This document shows, one piece after another, positions 1-12,229 of a stretch of 64,000 nucleotides of DNA. The notes under the pieces were generated by a model. The model was given only the letters and a program-made list of their open reading frames with translations, was not told where the DNA came from and made no database searches. The stretch lies in NCBI RefSeq assembly GCF_031143425.1, contig NC_090444.1:1353342323-1353406322 (forward strand), in the 5' to 3' direction. Numbering within the stretch: position 1 is the first letter of the stretch; every line of letters starts with the position of its first letter. This DNA comes from Pleurodeles waltl (lineage: Eukaryota > Chordata > Amphibia > Caudata > Salamandridae). The position numbers and the translations under genes were made by a program.

Positions 1-399
1 ATTGGAGATCATTTGAAAGTCACATCACACGGGTTCAGAGACAGGGTGGGACCATCCATGTGTACGTGAACATGTCATCAATGGCTTCTCTCAAGTGTAT
101 GATGTGAGCAATACACAATTGCAACAACATCAGCTGCCACTAACTCAGGAGGAGACCTTGAAGTTACAGTGACAACATACACACAGACAGGTCATACTGG
201 ATCCACATTCCCACACACATGTACACATATGTCATACAACCAACCTAATATTTGAAAGTAGACCATCACAGTTGTGTCCCAGTTTGAACCTAGCAGGAAG
301 ATTGTAACATGACACTAAACCAGTTTATGCAGAAAGGGACACAGACAAGCAAAACAATCTTCGCATTATCACATCGTGAACGCTGAGAGTCTTGCAAAC
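1..399. other. No gene recognised
   Basis: AT-rich sequence with CA-rich stretches before the first MITE. I see no open frame resembling a known family, no RNA gene and no terminal repeat. Confidence 0.5.
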
Positions 400-402
400 T
401 TA

Positions 403-991
403 GGGGGTCATTCGGACCCTGGTGGTAATTACCGCCCTGGCGGAGGTCGGCGGTAGCACCGCCAACAGGCTGGCGGTGCACTGATGGGCATTCTGACCGC
501 GGCGGTTCAGCCGCGGCCAGAAACGGACTTCCCGCTGCCCTTGAGAATCCACCATGGCGGCGGAGCGCGCTCTGCCGCCATGGGGATTCTGACACCCCCT
601 ACCGCCATCCTGTTCCTGGCGGGTCTTCTGCCAGGAACAGGATGGCGGTAGGGGGTGCCGCGGGGCCCCTGGGGGCCCCTGCAGTGCCCATGCCAATGGC
701 ATGGGCACTGCAGGGGCCCCCGTAAGAGGGACCCACAAAGAATTTCAGTGTCTGCTTTGCAGACACAGAAATTCGCCACGGGTGCAACTGCACCCGTCGC
801 ACCTTCCCACTCGGCTGGCTCCATTCTGAGCCGGCGTCCTCGTGGGAAGGGTGTTTCCCGCTGGGCTGGCGGGCGGACTTTTGGCGGTTGCCCGCCAGCC
901 CAGTGGGAAAGCCAGAATGACCGCCGCGGTCTTTCGGCGGGAACCGCTTTGCGGGCGGCGACCGCCGCCCGCCGCGGTCAGAATGACCCCC
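403..991. mobile_element. GC-rich Harbinger-like MITE, multi-hairpin
   Basis: A 589-bp non-autonomous element. Its ends are inverted: left GGGGGTCATTCGGACC, right GGTCAGAATGACCCCC. It is flanked by the 3-bp direct repeat TTA (400-402 and 992-994), the TWA-type duplication of PIF/Harbinger transposons. The interior is a row of inverted repeats: perfect 28-bp arms at 593-620/630-657, perfect 24-bp arms at 671-694/698-721, then shorter ones around 745-775 and 778-801. Short open frames inside are by-products of this GC-rich palindromic sequence and are not genes. Confidence 0.85.
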
Positions 992-994
992 TTA

Positions 995-1789
995 GTCATA
1001 TGAAAATGGTATGCAACTTAGCTCCAAATCATCAATACTGCAAACGTCAAATGGGCTAATGAGATGAATGAATGGTCAACAGTCATTCATACCATCTGGC
1101 CTTACATTCGCCCGCTGCTGCAGGTTTGCCAGGATATGATAAAAATACTCCATGGATACAGTAGCTATTCTGGATGGTCAAATCCTAGGGTGCTGGGGGA
1201 CTAACTCCACCTCTACCACCCCCAAAACATACAGGAATCATGTACTTGTGAACTAAACACATGCATAAGGCACATATGTGGCCTCAATGTCACAAGGCCT
1301 ACACAAATATGAAACACAAAATCATAATGGGACATGGTCAGCCCCCTAAAAACTGAAAGTGACTCTCCCACTCCCTGTTAGGACTACAGATAAAAGCATC
1401 CCCATCATAAAGGTGGGGACATTTTGGAGACGGAATACATAATGGTATCAAAAATCTCATTTAAAAATAGCCATCAGCAATTACACCAAATATGTTGTCA
1501 AATATGGTCAATACATTAGTTAACGTATCCCAAACATCACAGTGTGAAGGCCGTCTATACATAAAAGTACGGACATTTGTCAGATACAAACACAAATGTG
1601 TCTCACATCGCACCGTTTTACCATGACAAATCACCTTTCCAAAGCTAAACACATGAAGACATTTGGATCAATTTGCTCCATATTCTACGCATACAGCATG
1701 GCCGTCATAATTTGTTCATGTACATGAGTGCACACAATGCAGAGTCAGATACAAATGTATCCAAAAGTGTCTTGATATTTCACCTTCAA
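995..1789. other. Unassigned AT-rich sequence
   Basis: No coding similarity, RNA gene or element end recognised. It may be the outer left part of element A1, whose left terminus I could not locate. Confidence 0.4.
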
Positions 1790-2720
1790 ATTATGATTTA
1801 CATCCACAATATTTTTGACTCTGCATCGTGTGCACTACTGTACGTGTAATAAAAACCACGCACATGATGTATGCGTGGTCAAAATGACGCTATATGCACT
1901 ATATGTTGGTCATCTCATGTACATTATCAATATTAATATTCATATCATATTTTTTGACTCCGCATCATGTGCACCACTGTACGTGTAATAAAAACCACGC
2001 ACATGATGTATGCGTGATCAAAATGACGCTATATGCACAATATGTTGGTCATCTCATGTACATTATCAATATTAATATTCATATCATATTTTTTGACTCC
2101 GCATCATGTGCACCACTGTACGTGTAATAAAAACCACGCACATGATGTATGCGTGGTCAAAATGACGCTATATGCACAATATGTTGGTCATCTCATGTAC
2201 ATTATCAATATTAATATTCATATCATATTTTTTGACTCCGCATCATGTGCACCACTGTACGTGTAATAAAAACCACGCACATGATGTATGCGTGGTCAAA
2301 ATGACGCTATATGCACAATATGTTGGTCATCTCATGTACATTATCAATATTAATATTCATATCATATTTTTTGACTCCGCATCATGTGCACCACTGTACG
2401 TGTAATAAAAACCACGCACATGATGTATGCGTGGTCAAAATGACGCTACATGGTTAATATGTTGGTCATCTCATGTACATTATCAATTATTAATATTCAT
2501 ATCATATTTTTTGACTCCGCATCATGTGCACCACTGTACGTGAAAAAAAAACGACGCCCATGATGTATGCGTGGTGTAATTGACGCTACATGCACAATAT
2601 GTTGGTCATCTCATGTACAATTGGAAATATTAATATTCATAGCATATTTTTACACTCCGCATCATGTACACTGTAATGCGTCAAAAAAATATGACGCACA
2701 TCTGTGTATGCGTGAAAATA
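1790..2720. repeat. 139-bp tandem satellite, about 6.5 copies
   Basis: Units repeat with a period of exactly 139 bp at 1894, 2033, 2172 and 2311, nearly identical in the middle and diverged at both edges. Each unit carries a short palindromic block (CCACGCA...TGCGTGG) and the motif AAAATGACGC. A 77-residue open frame recurs in each unit, starting from the same ATG; I regard it as a consequence of the repeat. The last unit grades into sequence rich in GACGC, and the same motif fills the opposite end of A1 (about 11920-12200). This suggests, as inference, that the array is an expanded subterminal repeat of A1. Confidence 0.9.
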
Positions 2721-3149
2721 TGACGCATTACGCGAAAATAAAAACGGCGGCCATTTTATGCAGGAAGTGATGTAATAGGATATCCTGTTTACCAAATCTG
2801 TACTGGGAGTTGACTTTCACTTTCACTTTGCAGTCTCAGAGTAATCTAGACTGTGTGGTTGTGTGAAAGGTGTTGTCCTGTGTTTTACTGCTTTAGTGTC
2901 CTGTGTGCCTTGTATTTTGTCTTTGTGTCAATCTTTTATTGTTGTCAAACATTGTCTCAGTCTGTTTAGTGTTGTTTGGTCTATACCTGTGATAGTTTGT
3001 ATTGTCTGTGGGAGTCTGTTGTGGGTAGCATAGTTTGGGGTGTTATTTGGGCTATTTTTCTCCTTCTTCTTTTTCTTTCACACCTCTACCTTTCCCCATT
3101 TCCCACTTTTTCTTTCATTTTTCTTTGTTAGTTTTTTCAACCTCCCATC

Positions 3150-6100
3150 ATGTCAGGTAGGCCTCGCCTGTCCAGGATGGGTGAGGACGAATTGGGGGGC
3201 TTCATATGGCTCGTAAGCCATTTCCTCCCACTGATGCTGGAGGCTGGGGGCCGTGTGATACAGGGGTATCACACGGAGGCCAGGAAAATACGTTGGGAGA
3301 AGGTGCGCCATCACCTGGTCCGGGTCTACGGGAGTATGAGGAATGTCCATCAACTCAAGCACCGCTGGGCAGATCTGATCACCAGGGAACAGGACCTGCT
3401 GGACCACCTGGGACTCCAGATTGGTGGCTATGTTGGTGAGTAATAATCAATTACATGGGAATAATAGGAATGTGTGCGTGAACATGTGATGATTGGTAGC
3501 CAATCTGCAAAATAAGTAGCTGACTGCGTGTTATACTAGGGAAACCTAGGCCCATGGGCATACACATAAATCCCCATTTTTGCTACACATGTACACCCAA
3601 TAACAGCAGTAAAATGCAACATCTATTAGTATTTTGCTAAGTAGCCCCCTCTCTGCGTCACAAAATGATGCAAATGCTGCGCTACAAAGGTATACATATG
3701 TGTCCAAATGTGTATTTGTTGCCGGGTGTGTATGAAGACCTATGCTACCAGGCCGATGCCTTATCTTTGCAACACATACCAGATGGCTGTAGCTGCATGG
3801 AATGTAGTGTTGCATTTGTGTCTGAAAAGCAACACGTGAACTGCTTATTTTGTACTCTACTGGTCATAATGGCCAGTGAGTACGTCATGTAGAAACAACA
3901 TACCTACATATGTAGACGCCATAGCTAGACCGAAAATTGCAAACACATGATGATGCAACACCTGTGTGTTGCCTTCACGTCACATGAAGTTAGTCATGTT
4001 GTCCACACATATGTCACATGTGTGTCTGGTTGCTGTGTGTTGAACCTGTCCCCATAGCCTGTTTGATGGTGAGTGGTCATGCAGTCCTCATGGAACCAGT
4101 TGTGAAATGTTTCTCTCTGGGATGCACATGCTGAGATGTATGGATCACATGATTGTTCGGGCCTACTAATGGAGGAGTAACTTGGATGACACATGACTGT
4201 CCTGGCCACTGCATGAGTGTAGTAGGGTGTGTCACTGGAGCAGGAGACTCATCCAATGATAATCTAGAATACAAAGTCAGCCAGGCAGGATGAGCATGTG
4301 TGAAAGTGTATCATTACCATGTAATATTCACACACTGTCATTGTAACAGAAATTATTTGTCTGTTCACCCAGTCTGAGTATAATCTTCCTTTCATGCTTT
4401 ACAGGTGGACCAGCCCCGTACACCGTTGGTGAGGTAGCCCATTTTGACAACCCCGATACCTACAGTGAGTGTTGCCTAAGTGCTATTTACATTGTTTGGA
4501 AATGAAGCATGATGGATTACTGTGTGTTCAGGACAATTCATGATATGATGTGCTGGCCGTTCATTGGCTTTGTTGTTTTGGTGTGATATCAAATTGGAAT
4601 AATGTTTCGGTAAAGCAATCCCTAGTCATCTCTCAGATTGAGGGGCAGTAGGTCATTCAATTAGTGCGACTATTGGGAATAGCATGACTCATTTTGAACA
4701 CACTGGTCAATGTTAGACTTGGTCAGGAACTTGCCATTAACTGAGTCAGCATATCAGACTGACAGTCTCCCAGATAGCTTAGGCACATGGCTTCGATGAC
4801 AAGTGCTTCTTCCTAGTTGAGGATGGACTGTGTACACTGTAGGTCGGATCTTCCGGGGGCATGCACTTCCACAAGGTGACCTCGAAGTGTGTGTGACTTG
4901 AGTGCAATGGCCTAGGTGTTCTGTTGAATCATGTGAATGGGTGTTCTACCTCCTCTGTGTGTGTTGTAAAACATGCCTCACTAATAGTATGTTATGTTTG
5001 GCTAAGTCATATCATTTTGACATGTGTGGACCTGGGATGTGACAAGGTTGGGCTGACTCCAACGTGTTGCTAGCCCTTCATAGGTGTTGTGTGTGAAGGC
5101 ACATGCTTGTTGCACTTTCTGTACACTCCTGGTTGTGCATTGATCATGGGATTGTTGTTTGTTCTTCCCACACCACCCACAAAGACTGGGATGTTACTGT
5201 GAAACAGGGTACCTAGGACTGTAGCAACCAGTATGTTACACGTACTTAACACCTTTTGTGACTTGAGTTTGTACCTAGGTCCAGATGTAGCAAAATGTCT
5301 CCACATTGCAAATAGCATAATTTGATGTTAGTGATTTGCAAACGTCTGTTTCCTAATCCGAAATGTTATTGGTGGTCATGTACATATTCGCAAAATGGTT
5401 TTCTAAAGTAAAAAAATTAAGGAGTTTACCAGCCCTACTTGCAAATCACAGTGTTAGGCAATCCCATTTGCTAACGAGTACGTGGTTGCAAAGTGAGTAG
5501 CTGTTATCATCCACTTGAAGTGGCTGCTAACCAACTTGCTGACTGGAAGGGGTCCTCATTGTGAACCTTCACCTTTGTGAGTGGACCAAAATACTCCTGC
5601 ACAAAACAGCCAGTGGTCTAGGGGAGCAATCATTATTGTGTAAATTACGAACAATCAATTGTTGTGAATTTAAACAAATCGCAGCTCATTTTCCTTTCAG
5701 ATAAAGGGCCTACACTTGGTGAAAAATAACTTGCTTCATTTAAAAGCAGTCACGTCTATGGAGTTCTGCTGTTCCCAGCAGGCCTCCATCCCCGTGAGTG
5801 CCCATAGTTGCTAAGGTGGTGCAAGTTGGAACCCACATCATTGATGTTCATGAGGTGGGATTTAGGGACCCCATAGTGACTCGCAGACGGTGTCAGAGAC
5901 ACCGTTCAGCTTTGCAATTTGCTAGTTGATTTCCCATCAATTCCTACATCTGGCCCATAGTGTCGACATATGATTCATGGCCAGGGGTTCAATCTTAGCA
6001 CACAACTATTTCGAAATGCCATTGAGTGAGGAGTGTGATTCTTATCACATAGAATGACATATGTAGTGAAGTCAGTATGCGGACGAGCTGGTGCCATAAT

Positions 6101-6821
6101 GTATAATGGCTTAGGTATGAATTGTAGGAGTAGTTTAGGGTGATGTCATCCATCATGTAGAGACATGGATCTGCTATATGTGATATGCCCTTCAGTATGC
6201 ATGATTCACATGTACTTCCTCTGAGCCTTCCCGTGACATATGTTGTAACAATTGCTGCAACCAATACATTGCTAGTAATGGTCAAATTACCCATTGTGGT
6301 ATTCAACCCACTGTAAATTCTATGCTCAATATTTGCCTTTTCCCTTCACAGCTGCAAACCTGAGTGCCGCAGCTCGCAACCAGTTTGAGCGCCGTGCAAT
6401 GAGGTACAGGCACATCCTGCAGGTGCAGTGTGGGTATCGGAGGATGGCCCGCAGATACAATTCGGAACGGGCCTCCGGGGCGTGGTATGCCACACCACAG
6501 GCTCCACCAACGGTGCCACCTACAACCACCAGGTCTGCCCAAGGGGACCCAGCGACGGACCAGCCATCTTCCTCCAGACCTGGACCCAGCCGTGTGTTGG
6601 GAGCAGGGCTGTCCCGTGGCCACTCCACTCCAGCAACAATCTCCACCTCCACCGGCACGCAGACCAGCAGTGACCCTCCAATTGACCCTGCAGCCTTCAA
6701 CGCATTGTCTAGGAAACTGGACAGGTTAATTCAAAAGGTTGACAACCTGACGGAGGACATGGCAGAGGTCAAAAAGAAGGTGCGCTCCATCCGGCGCACA
6801 CTTCAGAGGGCAAATCCTTAG
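3150..6821 (+). CDS. Myb/SANT-like transposon protein (A1), three exons
   Basis: I join exons 3150-3435, 4405-4464 and 6352-6821 (816 nt, 271 residues plus stop). All junctions are canonical: donors GTGAGT, acceptors TTTACAG and CTTCACAG, with phases that close exactly. Residues 1-90 look like a Myb/SANT-like DNA-binding domain, with regularly spaced tryptophans in IRWEKVRHHL and KHRWADLI. Exon 3 gives a conserved basic block (QFERRAMRYRHI, CGYRRMARRY), a Pro/Ser/Thr-rich linker and a C-terminal amphipathic, coiled-coil-like helix (LSRKLDRLIQKVDNLTEDMAEVKKK). Such proteins accompany Harbinger nucleases and are thought to help target transposon ends to the nucleus. No stop or frameshift is visible, unlike nearly every other coding sequence here. 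The same exon 3 recurs, broken, at 57850-58276. A poly(A) signal lies at 7307-7312. Confidence 0.75.
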
Positions 6822-7306
6822 TTATTTTGCCCTCCTGAACTTTTACCCCTCCCCTCTCCCCTCTTTCCTCTTTTCATACTGTTAGTTGGGTTTGGGGGGT
6901 TAGTTGTAGGATAAGTATAGGTAATTAGCTTAGTTAGTGTTAGGTAAGAGGGTGGGGGGTCCTTATACTTTCTATCTAATATTTTTGTGTGGGTGGGTGG
7001 GTGGGGGGCAATGTTGGGATTCCTGTTTGATAAAAAAAAAAAAAAAAAAATATAACAAAAAAAAAAAATACAAAAAAATATATGTTTGTTTAGGATAGTA
7101 TAGTATGTGTGTAGGTTAGTAAGTGTTGTCCTGCATGTGTCTTGTCTCATAATGGTGGGTGGGGGGTTGATGTTTAGATCGTTTCGTTACATGTGTAGAG
7201 TAAGTTTAGCTTAGGTTAGTTAGGGACAGTTGTGGGTTAGTAGTAGTCAGGTTAGATTAGTGTAGGTTTATCTTTCCCTTAGTTGCCTCTTTTCTTACTT
7301 ATTTGA

Positions 7307-7312
7307 AATAAA
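7307..7312 (+). promoter_or_regulatory. Poly(A) signal AATAAA of the A1 Myb gene
   Basis: AATAAA about 490 bp past the stop codon at 6821. The 3' UTR between them is TTAG/GGTTAGT-rich with A-runs at 7031-7080. A related, inverted 3' UTR sequence is present at 57398-57849. Confidence 0.5.
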
Positions 7313-8094
7313 AAATTTGTTAACCCTTTACCAGATGCGTTAGGTGCTACCTTTTCATGGCCTTGACATCAGTGTAGCAGAAAGTTTTAGTTTGACATTT
7401 GTGTCCTATGCTCGCTATCCCCAGGCTATTGAGGTTTAACATGCCAGCTACCCGTGTGCTAACTTGGTAAGTATCCACCGTGTGGGAGAGCCACCATTGG
7501 TAGTCTGCATAGATCATCAAGATTTGATGTTGGTATGTATCCTACTTCACAAAGAGTGCTTCCAGAGTTGATTTTGTAGGTAAATAGATAGGTCGGACAG
7601 CATTGTGAAGTTCAGGGAGAGCTTTGTAGATGAGTATTTGTTCACACTCTTGTCTTGTTGCTGTCATTGCTGACCTACATCATGTGTGTACTGCTTGAGC
7701 ATGACTTTCCTTCATGGTAGTATACGCTGTAAGGGTGATTGATGCAGTGTAATTTGGTTAACATTCCTTTCATTTTACAGCATAATGTATTGTGTTAGTA
7801 TCGCAAGGTGCCTACATTTCTCATCCACCATTAGTTGTCTAGAATAGCTATGGATGGGGCCTCATTCTGTCCAACACAGCATGATTGTGTGTGCTTAGTC
7901 CCTACATCAGTTATTTTCCTCAGTCTAGTAAAGCTATGATGCAATCCTGGCCACTGCACAGATGTTTCAGTAGACATGAAATCAGGACAGTAGTCTAGAG
8001 AATCAACATGGTTGCCACACAGCCACTTTGGAGTTATGTACTGCACAGTTGAAGTGTGAAATGACACAGAGACACAATTGGTGTGCAAGTGATA
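7313..8094. other. Spacer between convergent A1 genes
   Basis: No gene or repeat recognised. The corresponding spacer of A2 is where Harbinger B3 and the L1 have inserted. Confidence 0.4.
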
Positions 8095-8100
8095 TTTATT
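8095..8100 (-). promoter_or_regulatory. Poly(A) signal of the A1 SANT gene
   Basis: TTTATT on the plus strand reads AATAAA on the minus strand, about 290 bp downstream of the SANT stop codon at 8392. Confidence 0.45.
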
Positions 8101-8391
8101 TTTAGGTGGAGTAGTGCAAAAAGTCCATTAACAATGTTAGGTGAGTCCGTTCTGGTGCATTCTTAAATGGTGATCCTATTTACAGGGTGTGGATGATGCT
8201 CCTGACATGCTGGGGTGATGTCACAGACGGTGCAGAGGAACAGGAATTGCCAAATGGTAGGAGAGAAACATTTACATCCAATGTGGACAAGTTAAACAGT
8301 AGATTGCCGAACAGTCATTGAGGGTAGTTGGAGTGAGGCTGGCATGTGTCAAAACGTAGGACCTTGGTCAGAGTGGGGCATGGTGCAGGGA

Positions 8392-11300
8392 CTAGGGCTT
8401 CCGGGTACTCTTGCGTGTGAATGTTATCTGTTCCATGTCTTCTTCTTCTGATGTGTGTGTTGCCTGGTGTGTCCTTGTTGTTGTTGGTTTTGAAGGGGCA
8501 ACACACACCTCAGTGTCAGAAGACATGGAGGCAGACATCCCGGGGGCTGATCCCTGTCCAGTTATGAAGGGCAGTACTGCAGCAAGGAGAGCGTGCTGGT
8601 TTTTCAGAATGGCAGCCACATCCCGATGGTAGGCAGCCAGGTCTGCCCTGAGGGGTTCGATGTTGCATTCGTGCACACGCTGACTGGCTTGCTGTTGGAG
8701 TTGTTTGGTCAACTGTATGACAGCTGTGCAGATTGCCTTCTGTGTTACTAAAAGTTCCTCCAACAGCGATGTTCTGGCTTGCATTGCAGCTGCCTAATCA
8801 GCAGTTGACAGCATGCACGAACGCACCCCCTCAAGGCTGGCTGCCATAGTTTGCATCCCCACCCGCACCTCCTTGGCCAGCTCCCGCTGGACCCCAACAA
8901 CTGTTCTTTCGAAGCTGGTGCCAGTGTCGTCAGAGTCCTCAGCTGTGTTGGAGCTGGCAGGTCTTACAATTGGGGTGGCGGGTGGTTCTACTGTGGTGGC
9001 TGCTTCATCTTGGCTCCTCCTTGTTACTGAAGGGGGGGTTTGGAGGCTTTCGAGGACCATGTCAATGGTCTCTTGTGTGAGGTTGATGTTCTCGTCATCC
9101 ATGTCATCAGGGAACTCATGGACAGGCATATCGGCAGGAGATCCGTGTTCCTCTGCAAAGAAACAGGGTACAATTAGTGTGTCTGTGTTGAGATCATTTA
9201 GCACTAAGATACAAGCCTTTGGATGCCTTTACTTTGTACTCTGATTTTGTCTTGGTATCTGCTGTCTGTCATAGGGCATTGTTGTAGGCCTATGGCCCAC
9301 CTGTGTGTCACATATATGATATGGAGCTATCAGACATGCCTGCCAGGACATCTCTAGGTGTTGATTTGTAATTATTTTGGAATATGCATTTTTTTGTCCT
9401 ACTCCTCTCTCGGTGTTTCACTATTGTTATGGAGGGACATTTGTTTGGGTGGGCTCTCATTATCCTACATGTGATTCTTGGCTTTCTAGGCAGCAGGATA
9501 GCTAATGGTGTGGGGGACTAAGTTTGACCCACTTGTAAATAACTCTGTCACCCAGATATTGTATTTAGCTCAGACAGACTAGCAGTGCCTCTGGTCTCCC
9601 ACAACAGAGGAATGTTTAGAAGTCCAAGCCCATGACATCTTTGGGACTTCTCAGGGAAGTGGTGGTCACTCAGGTCCTACACATTTCTATCTTTTCCGGT
9701 ATGTTCCCATACACAAATGACACAGACAGTATTTGTTGGATATGAAGTTTCAGTGTACAACTGACTTGTAGGAATTTCGGTGTGAGCCCCAATAACCAAA
9801 ACAATACACACAGTTAGAACTGAAATAGTCCGCATGAAAGTAATACATTGGTACACAGCTATCATGGTGCCTAACAGTTTCTACTCTCCCTCTGCTTGTT
9901 CTATATATAGCACTGCATGTTAAGTTTGGAGCTTGTCTGTCTGAATCACAGGGGAGACATCATCCCTCATATCAGAGGAATGGGCTGGGATCTGGTTGTG
10001 CATCAGCAGCAAGGCAGGCAGCATCTAGATGTGATTTTCGGTTTGTAAACTCCCCCATGCGTGTCTTGGGACGAGGAAGTGAATTTAAAAGACATATGTC
10101 ATGGTGATGACAAAGTTTCCCTACGCAGGAATGGCAAACCTTAACCCCTACCACATCTATCATCAACGAACCACACGGTATCCTTGACTGGGGCACAGAG
10201 TGAATATGTTCTGGCAAACTCCAGTGCAGAAGTAGGCAAAACAGGGTGATTTGACTAATTGCCAACACCTCAGGACTGACTATTTGCTACATTAACTGAT
10301 AGGAAGGGCAATGAGATTCATTTAGTGCAAAGTGCTCTGAGGCACTTAGATGTGAGCAAATTAGTATAAGTACATTCAGGGTAAGATGCACAAAGGCCTC
10401 CAGCCTGAGGCTATTGCGCAAAGTATACGTTTCACTTGCCACGCTACACTTTGACTGACTGTGGGTGTTGTGACTGCCCTGCCAGCACACTTGCCTCACA
10501 GGCCCTGCACCATACACTTTTTATTCACATTGCATGATCTGTACATGTTAGGTGGCATGACCTATGTATGTCAATGTTAGGATGTGGTATGGATGTAAAC
10601 ATTGTTGATGTTTGTATCTGATGGGGTCTCGTGTGTCTTACTGGATTGGCTTGTTTATCGTATGGATGTCCTATTTTTTGGTTAGACTGTGCAGATGTGT
10701 TTCATTGACCAGTTGCCTGTGTCCCCTCGTCAATGTTGTTGTCTGAGCAGTATGACATTTGTGATGTAGCATTGTTAGGCAGGCACGTGAGGGACCCTGA
10801 TGTATGCAGCATGTGTGTGTCGTTAGTGCTGTGTGGCTCCTATTGCTGTTTACTTAGGCTTATGTATGTGTCAGTTATGGACATTCGGCATTTAAGTGTA
10901 CTGGTAGCTTTGTCTTATTTCTAGGAGTAGTTGCAGATGTCATCCTCACCCCCTAATTTAGGAATGTATGTTCCAGGGTGGGGTTCCTGCCATTTGGTAC
11001 TATAGCTGCCCAGAGATGAGAGGTGTTATTGTCAACTGTGGTGGCAGTTAAGTTGCAGTTGTTGTATTTGCTACTGCATTACAGGTAGGGACCTAGTTGA
11101 TGGGGAATAGTTTGTGCAAAACAAGTGCCTGGATGTGGATTCAGGGTAGTGTCCTTCCCACCTGTCACTGGTTTCCCTTGACTCTCTTGTTGTAATTACA
11201 GGATGTCCCCGTGGGACTGTAGTGGTGGCAGTATTTTGTTGTGGCCCGGCTATGGTCAGTACTGGGCATTCCCCCCTGCCGTGCCCCTTTCCCCATGCCA

Positions 11301-11883
11301 CTTCATATATGTGCTAAGTTACATGCATTGTGTAGTAGGTATCCCCCCCCTGCTTACAGTCCCCATTATTGCATTGTAATTCCCCATGCGACTTACCCTG
11401 CATGTGCGTAGTGTCGTGGTAGTCTGCGCTGTCCAGTCCTTGTATCCCTGTGACGATCTCCTCTGGGATGACGGCTGCGACCATCTCCTCCATGTGGTCC
11501 AGAGCCTCCTGTTGTGCTGGACTCCCCCCTCCAGTCTGCATTGCTGCCTTCCTGTTCCTGGCCATTTTCTCTTTGGTCCTACGTTTACAGTCATGCCAGC
11601 GTTTCTTACACTCGGTGACTGTCCGGCGTTCTTCAGCCACACTGTTTATCTTGTCCACAATTTCTTTCCAGATGGCCTCTCTCCTACTGAGTGGCAATTT
11701 TGAGGATATGAAAAGTTGGTGCTGGTGTTCCGTCACCTCTTTCACCAGGATTTCCTGCTCCTCTGCACTGAAGCGACACTTTCTTTTTTTCTTTAACATG
11801 TCCTGGTTCCTGTATGCTTCCTCCTGGCTGGGTCCTGGTCTGCTCTCATCCTCCTGGGGTCTGTTGGGGCATCTGGGATCCAT
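8392..11883 (-). pseudogene. SANT/NAIF1-like transposon gene (A1), one nonsense codon
   Basis: Two exons on the minus strand: 11883-11397 (donor GTAAGT) and 9152-8392 (acceptor TTTCTTTGCAG), 1248 nt in one continuous frame. Exon 1 encodes a SANT/Myb-type DNA-binding domain at about residues 35-115 (CRFSAEEQEILVKEV, ECKKRWHDCKRRTKEKM), the NAIF1 / Myb_DNA-bind_5 type that accompanies Harbinger nucleases. Exon 2 adds an acidic segment (PDDMDDENINL), the conserved block FERTVVGVQRELAKEV and a C-terminal helical segment. The only lesion is TAG at 8794-8796, codon 282 of 416, after which the frame resumes with AAAMQARTSLLEEL. A truncated 281-residue product would keep the DNA-binding domain. A second copy of exon 2 is at 44561-45370. 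Confidence 0.75.
9153..11396 (-). other. Intron of the A1 SANT gene
   Basis: A 2.2-kb intron bounded by a canonical donor and acceptor. Nothing coding was recognised within it; in particular no HARBI1 motifs. Confidence 0.6.
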
Positions 11884-12146
11884 TTTGGGTCTCCTCTCCT
11901 GTCAGTGCAGTTTCCGCGCAAAAATGTCACGCAATAGCGTGAATAAAAACGGCGTATTCACGATAGCGCTGTCGTAAATCGACCCACAGTGATTAGCGTC
12001 ACTTTTACGTGGGTTTGCCTTACGACAGACCGACGCTGTTTGCGTCACGAAATAATGACTCCCACCTGTTGGTTGCGCCGCCGTACGTCAAAGTATAAAT
12101 TTGACGCCTGAATGGCGCATCCAAATGGCGTTAGACGGCGCAAATT

Positions 12147-12188
12147 TTTTTGACGCAAAACTGCGATGGCGCAGTTTTGCGTCAAAAA
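12147..12188. repeat. Perfect 19-bp hairpin at the A1 right end
   Basis: TTTTTGACGCAAAACTGCG, a 4-base loop (ATGG), then the exact reverse complement, 15 bp inside the element end. It contains the GACGC motif scattered through both A1 ends, so it is a candidate transposase or Myb binding site. Confidence 0.85.
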
Positions 12189-12229
12189 GTATAAATATGG
12201 GCCTAAATGTGTCAATTAGGTGTAAGCCA

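Larger units (their letters stand above)
1790..12203. mobile_element. Harbinger-like element A1 (no nuclease gene)
   Basis: The element is defined by two convergent multi-exon genes for Myb/SANT DNA-binding proteins and by GACGC-rich flanks at both sides. The right end is clear: it finishes in GGCCCATATTTATAC (read inward on the minus strand) and is followed by TAA (12204-12206), a plausible target duplication. The left end was not found; 1790 is only the start of the satellite array. I found no HARBI1/DDE open frame between the two genes or in their introns, so A1 looks non-autonomous despite its two genes. Confidence 0.6.

Noticed and set aside
400..1059. Several 65-135-residue open frames in both strands of a GC-rich region
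   Set aside because: They overlap a MITE made of stacked palindromes; Pro/Arg/Gly-rich composition and mirror-image frames are expected from that sequence.
1894..2405. Repeated 77-residue hydrophobic open frames
   Set aside because: They are the same 139-bp satellite unit read three times; no ribosomal or signal context and no independent evidence of coding.
1790..2720. CRISPR-like array
   Set aside because: Repeats are contiguous 139-bp units without unique spacers, in a eukaryotic context.
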